From contig SBBU01000139.1 of the NCBI GenBank assembly GCA_005239585.1, positions 1 to 15,000 on the forward strand: DNA of 15,000 nucleotides. Reading direction: 5' to 3'. The position numbers were made by a program, and so were the translations under genes. A model generated the notes under the pieces. It ran no database searches. It worked only from the letters and a program-made list of their open reading frames with translations, and had not been told where the DNA came from. This DNA is from Planctomycetaceae bacterium (GTDB lineage Bacteria > Planctomycetota > MHYJ01 > SBBU01). The stretch's first letter is position 1, and each line of letters begins with the position of its first letter. Shown here one piece after another: positions 1 to 8,305 of this stretch.

Positions 1-148
1 ATTCGTTGAACCACCCAGTTTCACAAACAGCAGGTACACCTCGGGAAGCCAAGAAGGGCTTCCGAAAGGCACTTTCAAGAAGATGAGCAATTTCTGAATC
101 GGGGTTTTCGCCGTTGAAACTAGGGCTATTTTCTGGTATTCTAACCCC
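1..148. other. Left-edge flank, coding status unresolved
   Basis: No gene can be assigned here. On the + strand two frames run in from the edge and stop at 84-86 and 104-106. On the - strand one frame is open across the whole stretch and reads plausibly (for example GENPDSEIAHLLESAFRKPF), but it has no clear ATG, GTG or TTG at its right end. A short hairpin (GGAAGCC at 44-50, loop 51-56, GGCTTCC at 57-63) lies inside, with no T-run after it. The last part carries the ileS promoter. It may be the tail of an upstream gene or a gene remnant. Confidence 0.3.
114..142 (+). promoter_or_regulatory. Predicted sigma70-type promoter of ileS
   Basis: TTGAAA at 114-119 and TATTCT at 137-142 are separated by exactly 17 bases. 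A TG one base before the -10 box (134-135) makes it an extended -10. Transcription would start near 149, only about six bases before the chosen ATG at 155, so the mRNA would be almost leaderless. This agrees with the lack of any Shine-Dalgarno. Prediction from consensus only. Confidence 0.5.
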
Positions 149-154
149 TTGTTT

Positions 155-2848
155 ATGGACTATGCAAAGACACTGAATCTACCACAGACAAAATTTTCTA
201 TGAGGGCCAATCTCACCTCACTTGAGCCCAAAATCCAGGAAAAATGGAAGAAAATGGACATCTACAAAAAAGTGCTGAAAAAGAGGGAGAATTGTCCAAA
301 ATGGGTGCTTCATGATGGGCCCCCCTATGCAGATGGCGATGTGCACTTTGGAACTGCGCTTAACAAGATACTCAAGGATGCTTTCGTCAAATTCAAGACA
401 ATGCGTGGGTTCTATTCCCCCTATGTTCCAGGGTGGGACTGTCACGGACTGCCGATAGAACTTAAGGTCCTGAAGGAACACGGGAATTTACCTACTCATG
501 AAATAAGATCTCATTGCAGCGAATTTGCTAGAAAGTATGTAACCATACAGAGAAAGCAGTTCATAGCACTCGGAGTCTTGGGTGACTGGGATAATCCGTA
601 TCTTACTTTGAACCCTGAATACGAAGCAGCGATAATTGAGGTCTTTGAGAAACTATTCGAAAAAGGCCACATATATAGGCAAAATAGACCTATTCACTGG
701 TGCATAAATTGCACAACCGCTCTTGCTTATGCCGAACTCGAATACAAGGAGAAAGAGTCACCTTCAATCTATGTAAGATTTCCAACAGACAGAGACTTTG
801 ATCTTGTAGTTTGGACAACAACACCATGGACACTACCTGCAAATCTCGCGACTGTTGCCCATCCCCACTATGACTATGTGCTGTTTGAATACGGACGTGG
901 AAAAGGGGTAATATGTGAGGCGCTTGTAGAAAAACTCACCCCAGTGCTTGGCATAAAGAAGATAATCAAGAAATTCAGGGGGAAAGAACTAGAAGGGATA
1001 AAGTACAACCATCCACTCTTCGATCAAACGTGCCCTGTTTTAATGGCAAATTATGTATCTCTAACAGATGGTACCGGCCTTGTGCATACTGCTCCTGGGC
1101 ATGGTCTCGAGGATTATAGAACTGGTCTGGATCAGGGCCTTAAAATATTCAGCCCAGTCGATAGAAATGGTCGCTTCACTAAGGAAGCGGGCGAATTTGA
1201 AGGTGATCAGGTCTTCAAGGCAAATGATCGCATAATCGACAAGCTCAAGAAGAAAGAGATACTTCTTGATGCCGGGAAAGTAACACATTCTTATCCACAT
1301 TGTTGGAGGTGCCATGACCCTGTCATATTCAGGGCGACTGAACAATGGTTTATATCTGTGGATCACAATGAAGGCAGATCCAAGGCGCTTGCGGAAATAT
1401 CAAGGACAAAATGGTTTCCACAGTGGGGTGAGTCGAGAATAACAAGCATGCTCGAGGAAAGGCCGGATTGGTGCATATCACGCCAGCGGACATGGGGAGT
1501 CCCAATCCCCGCCTTTTACTGCACAAACTGCAATGAAGTGCTGCTGACTCTCGAAACGATAAGGGCGGTCAAGGAATTTATTCTTGCCAATGGAGGATGC
1601 GATTCATGGTTCGAATCGGATCCTAGACAAATACTGCCTAGCGGTACCAAGTGTAGTAAATGCAAGGGGGAGAGTTTTAGAAAGGAGATGGACATATTTG
1701 ATGTATGGTTTGAATCGGCAGCAAGCCATAGAGCAGTTTGTATGAAACACCATGAACTGAGTTTTCCCAGTGATCTTTATCTCGAGGCAACCGATCAACA
1801 CAGGGGATGGTTTCAGGTCTCTCTTTTAGCATCTGTGCTGACTGTTGATGCTAGCCCATTCAAATCAGTTCTCACACATGGATGGGTAAAGGATGCTACA
1901 ACAGGAGTCAAATTTTCAAAATCAGGTTTTATGGTCAGGGCAGATGAGGTGGTGAAAAAGCTTGGCACTGACATATTGAGGCTCTGGGTATCAGGGGTTA
2001 ACTACACCGATGATATGTTTGTAACATGGGAGACCTTTGAAGGTTATTCAGAGCAATATAAAAAAATCAGGAATACATTCAGGTTCATGCTTGCCAATAC
2101 AGCAGATCTTGACCTGTCAAAACATGCTCAGACTGAACTATGTAGGCTTGACTCCTGGGCACTTTTGGAACTAAATAAACTGGTCAAAAAAGTAACCGGT
2201 GATTTTGACAATTTTGAGGTGTACAAGGCATATCACAGGCTCTACGATTTTTGCGTTGTCACACTCAGCTCAAATTACTTTTATATGATAAAAGACAGAC
2301 TCTATACACTTCCCGGAAATTCTCGATCAAGGCGCTCCGCTCAGACCGCCCTTTATAAGATACTTGTTACCATGACAAAACTGTTTGCTCCAATTCTTGT
2401 TCATACTACAGAAGAGATATGGGAGCATATCACGGGTCCTAAGGAAGACTCGGTGCATCTTTCTGACTGGCCGGAAGCACAAGAAATAAACGAAGTTCTT
2501 TATAAAAAATGGGAACAACTCTTCGCGATAAGGGGCGAGGTCAATAAAAAAATCGAGGAGCTTAGGGCACAGAAGGTAGTAGGGAGTTCTCTCGAATCAG
2601 AGATAGAACTCGGATTTGAAGATAATACACTGTTGAATGACTTTAAAGATGAACTGAAGGAGTTTTTTGTTGTCTCGAAGGTTACAATAGGTAAGGAACA
2701 GCCTAGTAAGGGGTTGTACATCAAGGTAGAAAAATCAAAATTTCCCAAGTGTGAGCGCTGCTGGATGTATTCCGATTCGGTTGCTACCTCAATGGACCAC
2801 CCAACGCTTTGCAACAGATGTATAGAAGCGATCAAACAGGCAGCCTAA
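155..2848 (+). CDS. ileS: Isoleucyl-tRNA synthetase
   Basis: Cytoplasmic class Ia aminoacyl-tRNA synthetase that charges tRNA-Ile with isoleucine and edits mischarged valine. The 897-residue protein begins MDYAKTLNLPQT, the usual bacterial IleRS N-terminus, which is why the ATG at 155 is preferred over the in-frame TTG at 149. Visible landmarks are the HIGH-type motif (HFGT, residues 64-67), WDCHGLPIE, the CP1 editing-domain signature WTTTPWTLPANLA, the KMSKS-type loop KFSKS (586-590), and a C-terminal zinc finger with Cys 866, 869, 886 and 889. The zinc finger marks the bacterial-type enzyme, and the length is slightly under the common 900-940 residues. It ends in TAA. There is no Shine-Dalgarno, but a consensus promoter lies immediately upstream. 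purN follows after 37 bases. Confidence 0.97.
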   Translation: MDYAKTLNLPQTKFSMRANLTSLEPKIQEKWKKMDIYKKVLKKRENCPKWVLHDGPPYADGDVHFGTALNKILKDAFVKFKTMRGFYSPYVPGWDCHGLPIELKVLKEHGNLPTHEIRSHCSEFARKYVTIQRKQFIALGVLGDWDNPYLTLNPEYEAAIIEVFEKLFEKGHIYRQNRPIHWCINCTTALAYAELEYKEKESPSIYVRFPTDRDFDLVVWTTTPWTLPANLATVAHPHYDYVLFEYGRGKGVICEALVEKLTPVLGIKKIIKKFRGKELEGIKYNHPLFDQTCPVLMANYVSLTDGTGLVHTAPGHGLEDYRTGLDQGLKIFSPVDRNGRFTKEAGEFEGDQVFKANDRIIDKLKKKEILLDAGKVTHSYPHCWRCHDPVIFRATEQWFISVDHNEGRSKALAEISRTKWFPQWGESRITSMLEERPDWCISRQRTWGVPIPAFYCTNCNEVLLTLETIRAVKEFILANGGCDSWFESDPRQILPSGTKCSKCKGESFRKEMDIFDVWFESAASHRAVCMKHHELSFPSDLYLEATDQHRGWFQVSLLASVLTVDASPFKSVLTHGWVKDATTGVKFSKSGFMVRADEVVKKLGTDILRLWVSGVNYTDDMFVTWETFEGYSEQYKKIRNTFRFMLANTADLDLSKHAQTELCRLDSWALLELNKLVKKVTGDFDNFEVYKAYHRLYDFCVVTLSSNYFYMIKDRLYTLPGNSRSRRSAQTALYKILVTMTKLFAPILVHTTEEIWEHITGPKEDSVHLSDWPEAQEINEVLYKKWEQLFAIRGEVNKKIEELRAQKVVGSSLESEIELGFEDNTLLNDFKDELKEFFVVSKVTIGKEQPSKGLYIKVEKSKFPKCERCWMYSDSVATSMDHPTLCNRCIEAIKQAA

Positions 2849-2857
2849 TGGGCTAGA

Positions 2858-2870
2858 GTCACCGTGTGAC
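2858..2870. other. Small hairpin between ileS and purN
   Basis: GTCAC, CGT loop, GTGAC: a perfect five-base-pair stem in the 37-base gap. It has no T-run, so it is not a convincing terminator. It may be chance or a minor processing or attenuation site. Confidence 0.25.
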
Positions 2871-2885
2871 GAATCTAAAGTGTTC

Positions 2886-3488
2886 ATGAGCACCCAAAAA
2901 GGGTTAATCGTCCTCATTTCAGGCCGTGGCAGGACACTGGCAAATCTCATCGAGTATAGGAAAATTGGCAAGCTGCTAGCGCCAATTAGTCTGGTAATAA
3001 GTTCAAATCCCACCGCATTCGGACTAGAAATCGCAAAGGGAAATAATATTCCAACTGCTGTAGTATCTCGTCGTGATTTTAAAACTGATAAGGAATTCTC
3101 CAATGCCGTTACGCACATAATAGAACCGAGGGATTTTAGCCTGATAATAATGGCAGGCTTTGTACATCTTTATCTCTTTCCACCCAAGTGGTTTGGTAAA
3201 GTACTCAACATTCATCCAGCACTACTCCCAAAATTTGGTGGCAAGGGTTTTTATGGGTCATATGTCCATGAAGCGGTTATTAAAGCAGGTGAGACCGAAA
3301 CAGGGCCCACTGTTCACTTTGCTGATCTTGAATATGATCACGGACCTGTGATTCTGCAAGGTAAGGTTGAGGTTTTAAATAGTGACACGCCTGAGACACT
3401 TGCAGAAAAGGTTTTCAAGAAGGAATGCGAGATTTATCCCGAAGCCATCAATCTTGTCATGCGAGGAAAAATTACATCTAGTCGCTAA
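2886..3488 (+). CDS. purN: Phosphoribosylglycinamide formyltransferase (GAR transformylase)
   Basis: Transfers a formyl group from 10-formyltetrahydrofolate to GAR in de novo purine synthesis, in the cytoplasm. The 200-residue protein has the usual PurN length. The catalytic triad is intact: Asn108 and His110 in NIHPALLPKF, and Asp151 in YDHGPVILQ. The folate-site segment LIIMAGF (87-92) is also present. The N-terminal phosphate-binding loop reads SGRGRT (12-17) where E. coli-type enzymes have SGxGSN, and the loop after NIHP reads GGKGFYG, a variant I associate with planctomycete-like PurN (from memory). ATG 2886 is preferred over the in-frame GTG at 2880. Neither has a Shine-Dalgarno. It lies 37 bases after ileS and is probably co-transcribed with it. 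Confidence 0.94.
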   Translation: MSTQKGLIVLISGRGRTLANLIEYRKIGKLLAPISLVISSNPTAFGLEIAKGNNIPTAVVSRRDFKTDKEFSNAVTHIIEPRDFSLIIMAGFVHLYLFPPKWFGKVLNIHPALLPKFGGKGFYGSYVHEAVIKAGETETGPTVHFADLEYDHGPVILQGKVEVLNSDTPETLAEKVFKKECEIYPEAINLVMRGKITSSR

Positions 3489-3533
3489 ACTGGCTTTGCA
3501 AGAACTTTATCATGTTGGTTTGGAGAATCACGT

Positions 3534-3562
3534 TTGATTATAGGCATTTCGGTCAATATAAT
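3534..3562 (+). promoter_or_regulatory. Predicted sigma70-type promoter of the acyl-CoA dehydrogenase gene
   Basis: TTGATT (3534-3539), a 17-base spacer, and a perfect TATAAT (3557-3562). The expected start of transcription, about 3569, falls at the GTG start codon (3571), so the message would be leaderless. It lies in the 82-base gap after purN and suggests the dehydrogenase is separately expressed. Confidence 0.55.
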
Positions 3563-3570
3563 CGGTCTTT

Positions 3571-4728
3571 GTGCAGGAAGGACTTTTAAAGCTCACTGAG
3601 ACTCAAAAAGAAATCCGGGATATGGTCAGAGATTTCGCAAAGAGTGTGCTTGCAAAATCCGCAAAAGAGCTTGATGAGACAGGCAGGCCCAATCTTGACA
3701 ACATTAGAAAAATGGGGGAGCTGGGGCTCTTGGGAATTCCCATCGATGAAAAATATGGAGGACTCGGGCAGGATACCATAAGCTTTCTGCTTGCACTCGA
3801 AGAGCTTGCCAAAGTATGTCCTTCAACTGCGCTAACAGTAGCAGCACATACTACACTTGCCACAGTCCCAATATTTTTATTTGGAAACGAGGCGCAAAAG
3901 ACAAGATATGTAACGCCTCAGGCACAAGGCAAAACAATAGGGTGTTTTTGTTCCACAGAACCCAACATAGGCTCAGACGTTGCAGGGGCACAGACAGTTG
4001 CGCAAAAAGTTAATGGAGGGTACCGGATAACCGGATCGAAGATGTTTGCCACCAACGCATCGTTTGCTGATACTTTCCTAGTAAGCGCGGTAACAAACAA
4101 AGACGAAGAGAAACACAAAAGGATTGGTGCATTCATAGTAGAGAAAAGTTTTGTTGGTGTTGTAATAGCAAAAGAGGAGGACAAGCTTGGCATGCGTGGA
4201 TCGACAACGTGTGTCATAAACTTTGACGATACGCCAGTGCCAAAAGAGAATCTACTTGGAAATGAAACAGATGGATTTGTGATTTTTGCCAAGACACTTG
4301 ATATTGGAAGAATAGGTATGGCAGCGTTATCTATAGGCATTGCCGAAGGGGCATTCGAGAGAGCTGTTTCCTATGTAAAAGAGCGAAAGCAATTTGATAA
4401 ACCTATAGCTAGTTTCCAGGCGTTAAGATTCATGATCTCTGACATAGCAACGGAGATTGAGGCTGCAAGGCTTTTGACATATCAGGCAGCCCAGATGAAA
4501 GAGCAAGGGCTTGTTTTTAGTAAAGAGGCCTCGATGGCCAAGTTGTTCGCGAGTGAAATGGCCATGCGCGCAACGAGAAATTGCATTCAAATACTGGGTG
4601 GTTATGGATACATGAGCGAGTATGAAGTAGAACGTTATTATCGAGATGCCAAACTAACTGAGATTGGCGAGGGGACAAATGAGATTCAACGGCTCGTAAT
4701 TGCACGCCACGTACTTGGTAAAATTTGA
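3571..4728 (+). CDS. Acyl-CoA dehydrogenase (short-chain/butyryl-CoA type)
   Basis: FAD-dependent alpha,beta-dehydrogenation of an acyl-CoA in fatty-acid or amino-acid breakdown (or the reverse, in butyrate metabolism). The 385-residue length is typical of the family. It has an N-terminal helical domain, the flavin/substrate signature STEPNIGSD (128-136), the following beta domain, and a C-terminal helical domain with RKQFDKPIASFQ. It ends GEGTNEIQRLVIARHVLGKI, where Glu367 occupies the catalytic-base position of short- and medium-chain enzymes. Chain-length preference cannot be read from the sequence. The GTG start is the only sensible in-frame start near the conserved N-terminus and has no Shine-Dalgarno. 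The stop is TGA, which shows that UGA still terminates in this genome. No electron-transfer flavoprotein gene is adjacent. Confidence 0.93.
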   Translation: MQEGLLKLTETQKEIRDMVRDFAKSVLAKSAKELDETGRPNLDNIRKMGELGLLGIPIDEKYGGLGQDTISFLLALEELAKVCPSTALTVAAHTTLATVPIFLFGNEAQKTRYVTPQAQGKTIGCFCSTEPNIGSDVAGAQTVAQKVNGGYRITGSKMFATNASFADTFLVSAVTNKDEEKHKRIGAFIVEKSFVGVVIAKEEDKLGMRGSTTCVINFDDTPVPKENLLGNETDGFVIFAKTLDIGRIGMAALSIGIAEGAFERAVSYVKERKQFDKPIASFQALRFMISDIATEIEAARLLTYQAAQMKEQGLVFSKEASMAKLFASEMAMRATRNCIQILGGYGYMSEYEVERYYRDAKLTEIGEGTNEIQRLVIARHVLGKI

Positions 4729-4774
4729 ATCTGCCGCCTTACAAACAAAAGTTAACTTGCTACGTAATATTGAT

Positions 4775-5848
4775 ATGAAGCTGTGGTTACTGGGCATTCT
4801 GTTTTTGTCTTTCCAAGCAGAGCAAGGAAAGTGGAAGAAAATGAAGGAAAGCCCTTTAAAGGGAAGATTTCTGTATACGGCAACGCTTGCCGATGAAACA
4901 CTGATTATCTGGGGCGGACATTCAGCGGTTTTTGGCGACAAGTTAAACGATGGCGCTATTTACAACATGAAAACAGATAGTTGGACAGGGATAAAAGAAA
5001 GCATGCTCGAGGGACGTATTAGTCACTGCGCGGCCTTTGCAGAAGAAAAGCTTTTCGTCTGGGGAGGGTCGGGTGGACATCCCATTAAATATTTCAATGA
5101 TGGTGCAAAGTACGATATCAAGACAGATAGCTGGAAAAAAATAAAAGAAACTTCGCTTGAAGCTAGGACAAACAGTACAGCAACATTTGTGGATGGAAAG
5201 GTATTTATCTGGGGAGGCAATACACAGGAAAAATGCTTCAGTGATGGGGCTATATATGTTGTAAAGGAAGACAAGTGGGAAAAGATGAAGGAGAGTACAC
5301 TAAAACCAAGGGCCTTTCATACGGCGATATTGTTAGAGGATAAAATAATCATCTGGGGTGGTGGGGATAGCGGCAAGCCTTACTATGATGGTGCGATCTA
5401 TAACACAAAGGAAGATACATGGACGAAGATTGAAGAATGTCCTTTTCAAAAAGGTGCATTTTCTCCAGCGGCGCTTATAGGAGATAAACTCGTGGTGTGG
5501 GGAGGATTATCTGGTAAGAAATATCTCAACGATGGAGCGATATATGATTTAGCTACAAAAGAGTGGAAGAAAACAAAGGCGAGCCACCTAAAGGGAAGAT
5601 CAAGCCATACTGTGATTGGTGCTGGTGATAAACTAATTGTCTGGGGAGGGGTTGCTGATAAGTATTTCGATGATGGCGCAATATATGATGTAAAATCAGA
5701 CAAGTGGGAAAAATTGAAGAAAAGCCCTCTAAGTGCAAGATATGATCACACAGCTATACTTGCAGGAGACAAGTTAATTATCTGGGGCGGGAGGACCAGT
5801 ACCGCCTTTGCAAACGACGGCGCAATTTGTGAGTTTTCCTTCAAGTAG
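4775..5848 (+). CDS. Exported kelch-repeat beta-propeller protein
   Basis: The 357-residue protein has a short signal peptide (MKLWLLGILFLSFQA) followed almost at once by seven consecutive kelch units of about 46-52 residues. Each follows the pattern W-K-(8)-R-x2-H-T-A-(6)-K-L-I-I-W-G-G-(10)-DGAIYD-x-K-x-D. Seven units fit one closed seven-bladed propeller with little else. The units are very alike, suggesting repeat expansion by duplication. No catalytic residues are recognised, so it is probably a binding or scaffold protein in the periplasm or outside the cell. The ATG at 4775 is chosen because it begins the signal peptide; the frame is open upstream to a TTG at 4700 that would overlap the dehydrogenase gene. 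No Shine-Dalgarno is seen. The stop is TAG. Confidence 0.85.
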   Translation: MKLWLLGILFLSFQAEQGKWKKMKESPLKGRFLYTATLADETLIIWGGHSAVFGDKLNDGAIYNMKTDSWTGIKESMLEGRISHCAAFAEEKLFVWGGSGGHPIKYFNDGAKYDIKTDSWKKIKETSLEARTNSTATFVDGKVFIWGGNTQEKCFSDGAIYVVKEDKWEKMKESTLKPRAFHTAILLEDKIIIWGGGDSGKPYYDGAIYNTKEDTWTKIEECPFQKGAFSPAALIGDKLVVWGGLSGKKYLNDGAIYDLATKEWKKTKASHLKGRSSHTVIGAGDKLIVWGGVADKYFDDGAIYDVKSDKWEKLKKSPLSARYDHTAILAGDKLIIWGGRTSTAFANDGAICEFSFK

Positions 5849-5865
5849 CAATTACACTTTAACTT

Positions 5866-5885
5866 GCAAACAGGCATTTGTTTTT
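5866..5885 (+). terminator. Weak terminator candidate after the kelch gene
   Basis: CAAA and TTTG can pair around a six-base loop, followed by TTTTT, about 18 bases after the stop codon. The stem is only four or five pairs and AT-rich, so this is a weak call. Confidence 0.25.
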
Positions 5886-6084
5886 CATCAATTAAAACCT
5901 GTGAAAGCCAAATAATTGCCCCCTCGATGACTTGCAGAGCATTAGTTACTCGTTATGGAATTAAAGACTCAAAAGATAGTCGTGATTTGTCGATATATTA
6001 TCTAGTCAACTTGGAGTAGAGGGTTTCAGGTTAGCTGATCTCTGTTTTTTTAGCTTTACTCCCCCTCCAATACCCCTCCCAAGA

Positions 6085-6104
6085 GGGACCCCGCAAGGGG
6101 TCCC
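6085..6104. repeat. GC-rich hairpin with GNRA tetraloop
   Basis: GGGACCCC (6085-6092), loop GCAA (6093-6096), GGGGTCCC (6097-6104): eight perfect pairs. It follows a C/T-rich tract containing ACTCCCCCTCC and ACCCCTCCC. There is no T-run on either side. It may be a dispersed palindromic (REP-like) unit or a 3'-end stability structure. The copy number in the genome is unknown. Confidence 0.5.
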
Positions 6105-6210
6105 GGCACTTATTCATAGATAATAGAAAATTCGATACCAATTTCAGCAAGTGTTCAGGGTAACATAATGGAGAGACGATACCAAGTGACATAAACATGA
6201 TCGCTAGGCT

Positions 6211-6242
6211 CAAAAAAAACATCAACGTTGATGTTTTTTTTG
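6211..6242. terminator. Perfect 32-base palindrome, probable bidirectional terminator
   Basis: Eight A, then CATCAAC, then GTTGATG, then eight T, with flanking C and G, symmetric about 6226/6227. Either strand gives a small CATCA..UGAUG stem followed by eight U. Its position between two converging genes suits a two-way Rho-independent terminator. The stem core has few G-C pairs, so its efficiency is uncertain. Confidence 0.6.
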
Positions 6243-6387
6243 CAAGGGCTGGTGTATAGGGATATATTTAAATGCAAAAGTTTTTTCTAGCATCGGTATG
6301 AAATAAAAATTTGAATTTATGTACTAGATCTCACGTTGCAAAGCGAAATTAGAGTAGTACGAGTAGAAGAAAAGAACTACGCAGTGA

Positions 6388-7764
6388 CTATTTCTGTCCG
6401 CTCTCGACTGGCGTCATAGGGCGTTTGCAACAAGCCTTTTCTTCCTTGGCTGTATGACCGCACTCTTGGCACTTGTAAAGCTTGTAGACGATCTTTGTCA
6501 TGGGCTGTTTGCAACACTCTTTCTGCTCGGCTGATTTGGTTCCACATGTCTTGCACTCAAATCTTGCAACCGCTGGATGCGGATTATTGCTGCCCTTTTT
6601 CGTTTTCTTCATCTCCTTGCCGCAGCACTCGCCGGGTTCATCTGATACCTTGATGCACTTGTCATTCTGACATTTCCATTCGCAATATAGATGAAGTGCA
6701 CCCGTGATAGCTTTTCTAATACCATCTAGAGTTAAAACTTCTACGTTATCTTTTGCGGAAAATCTTTCTGTTATTACAACCAGTGTGGGTGCCTTTTCTA
6801 TCTTCCACTCTTTCGCTTCTTTTGAATCAAGGCCTGCTTTGCAACAGGTTACTTCTCCAAGCAAGGCTGATAACATTCTGCTTGATAGAAGCGATATAAC
6901 CGTTTTGGATCCCTCTTTGTCATCTGTGAACAGGACCAGAGCAGGTCTCTCTTTTACTGATTGAGATGCCTTGTTGAGGTCTTTTTCCCACTTGGGTTCG
7001 CTTGGTTGGCATGCCTTGAGGGCTTTTTCAATCTCATCTGTATCAAATTTTGCAGTTCTGAAGGATTTGTCCCTCAAAGTATCGATCAAGACTAAGGAAG
7101 CTGAGTTGACCTTGAATTTTTTTGCAAGGTCTGAATCATTTTCAAACTTTGTCTTGGCGAACACAAAGTCTTTTGCCAATGAGGTAATTTTCTTATCTGA
7201 GATCGATTTTATGGCATCTTTGTCAGATGGGTCGTTCAAGAACGCCAAAGCGAGTAATTTTCCAGTTGTTTTGGATTGTTCTGTGGCCTTGTCGAGCATA
7301 TCTTCCCATGCTATTTTTTCCTGTGTTGTGTCTTCTGTTGATGGTGATTTTGTGTGTTTAGAAGCAATCTCTTCAAACTTGCTTTTTATACCCTTGGCAT
7401 CTCTTGACCCTGAGTATTTTTCTATCTGGTTTCCATCTGGGTCAAGGAATATAAGAGTTGGAGCGCTTTTTACCCCATATTTTTTAAAGATTTCATTGTT
7501 GTTTCGTGTTGTATCCTTGTGGTCGACATAAATGCAGACGAGTTTTGTAGCTGCTTGTGCAACACCTTCATCAGAGTAGGCGCCACGCGCCAGTGCAGAG
7601 CATCCTCCTCAGGTCTTCCATCCAAAGTAGAGAAGAACAGGCATGCCCTTCTCTGCGGCTGTTTTTAATCCTGCTTCATAATCACGCGTCCATTTGATCT
7701 TGCCAGGGTCTTCCTGTTGGACCGTAAATATTCCGAATGCTACTGCAACTATAGCTACTTTCAT
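6388..7764 (-). CDS. trxA: exported selenocysteine thioredoxin-like protein with zinc-ribbon tail
   Basis: The 458-residue protein is read through an in-frame TGA at 7611-7609. Order of parts: a signal sequence (MKVAIVAVAFGIFTVQQED); an N-terminal thioredoxin fold with active site TUGGC (Sec52, Cys55), then LARGAY and the cis-proline segment SAPTLIFLD; a second thioredoxin-like domain (about 150-250) with NDPSD (177-181) where a CxxC would be; a third (about 256-358) with TCCK and KAPTLVV. Last comes a tail (361-458) of three Cys modules, each with two Cys near the start and a Cys-Cys pair about ten residues later (CC at 380-381, 417-418, 445-446), resembling heavy-metal-binding zinc ribbons (SDEPGECCGK). 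A GGAGG lies four bases before the ATG. It is the last gene of the block, 25 bases after trxB, and stops with TAG. The Sec assignment rests on active-site position and paralogs; the substrate is unknown. Confidence 0.85.
7579..7591 (-). promoter_or_regulatory. SECIS-like hairpin for Sec52 of trxA
   Basis: The RNA reads GGCGC-GUG-GCGCC: five perfect pairs with a three-base loop starting with G, beginning 18 bases after the UGA (loop at +23). This fits the bacterial SECIS rule of a G in the first two loop bases, with the loop 16-37 bases after UGA. The identical 13 bases occur at the same distance in trxC and trxE. It overlaps the LARGA codons. Confidence 0.6.
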
Positions 7765-7789
7765 GTCTCCTCCAATTAAAATTATCCCT

Positions 7790-8305
7790 CTATTTTGCCT
7801 TTATATTGCTCAAATTCAAGCTCTTTAAGGGTTTCCTTTCTCTTACGCACTTGGAGTCAGAGTTGCACCTTTTAGATATCTCTTTGAATTTCTGGACAAA
7901 CCCTGCTGCTGAAGTATCACCCCAAATTGCTGCGGCCGGATCGAGAAATCGTTCTATTTCTTTACCCTTTACATCTGTGAATAATATAGTTATCACATAT
8001 TTCACATCATATTTTTTGCATAGTTCAATGTTGCGATGCTCACCAACTTTTCTCCCAAAGTCTACGTAAATGCAAACAAACTGCTCTGATTCACTTGCAA
8101 CACCTTCATCTGCGAACGCATCCAGCGCAAGGATTGGATATTTGGGTCAGTCTATTGCTCCAAAGTAAATCAAGACTGGTTTGCACGCCTTTTTGGCAGT
8201 CTCCAGCCCCTTGTTATAGTCAGTAAACCACTTGATTTTACCTGCGTCATCCTGTGGTTGAGTGATTGCACCAAAAAGTGCTGGCAAAAATAGCAATGGT
8301 TTCAC
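7790..8305 (-). CDS. trxB: small exported selenocysteine thioredoxin-fold protein lacking the partner Cys
   Basis: The 171-residue protein has an in-frame TGA at 8149-8147 (Sec53). It starts with GTG at 8305, overlapping the trxC stop by four bases (GTGA). The signal sequence MKPLLFLPALFGAITQPQ is followed by a single thioredoxin-like domain with motif DUPKY. The usual second cysteine of UxxC is Tyr56, and the cis-proline segment is replaced by YVITILF, so classic disulfide exchange through this motif is not possible. Another Cys (Cys41) lies 12 residues before Sec, and two Cys sit near the C-terminus (KRCNSDSKC). It may be a divergent paralog using Sec alone, as in peroxidatic sites, or a decaying copy; the intact frame and the SECIS-like hairpin argue against decay. 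The stop is TAG. Confidence 0.78.
8116..8128 (-). promoter_or_regulatory. SECIS-like hairpin for trxB
   Basis: The RNA reads GCGC-UGGAU-GCGU: four pairs including one G-U, with a five-base loop whose second base is G. The stem starts 19 bases after the UGA. The sequence differs from the other paralogs but keeps position and shape, which would be a compensated SECIS. The stem is weak. Confidence 0.4.

Larger units (their letters stand above)
5849..6387. other. Convergent intergenic region of 539 bases
   Basis: Lies between the ends of the kelch gene (+) and trxA (-). It is AT-rich apart from a pyrimidine-rich stretch (6060-6082) leading into a GC hairpin. It holds a weak terminator candidate, the GNRA hairpin and the 32-base palindrome listed separately. 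No credible gene was found. A 64-codon - strand reading frame at 6031-6225 runs through both inverted repeats and is judged spurious. Confidence 0.6.

Noticed and set aside
4739..4770. Promoter for the kelch gene (TTACAA and TAATAT)
   Set aside because: The spacer is 20 bases and the -10 box would put the start site inside the coding sequence; not convincing.
6031..6225. 64-codon - strand reading frame in the intergenic region
   Set aside because: It runs through the GC hairpin and begins inside the 32-base palindrome; it has no ribosome site and no recognisable protein character.
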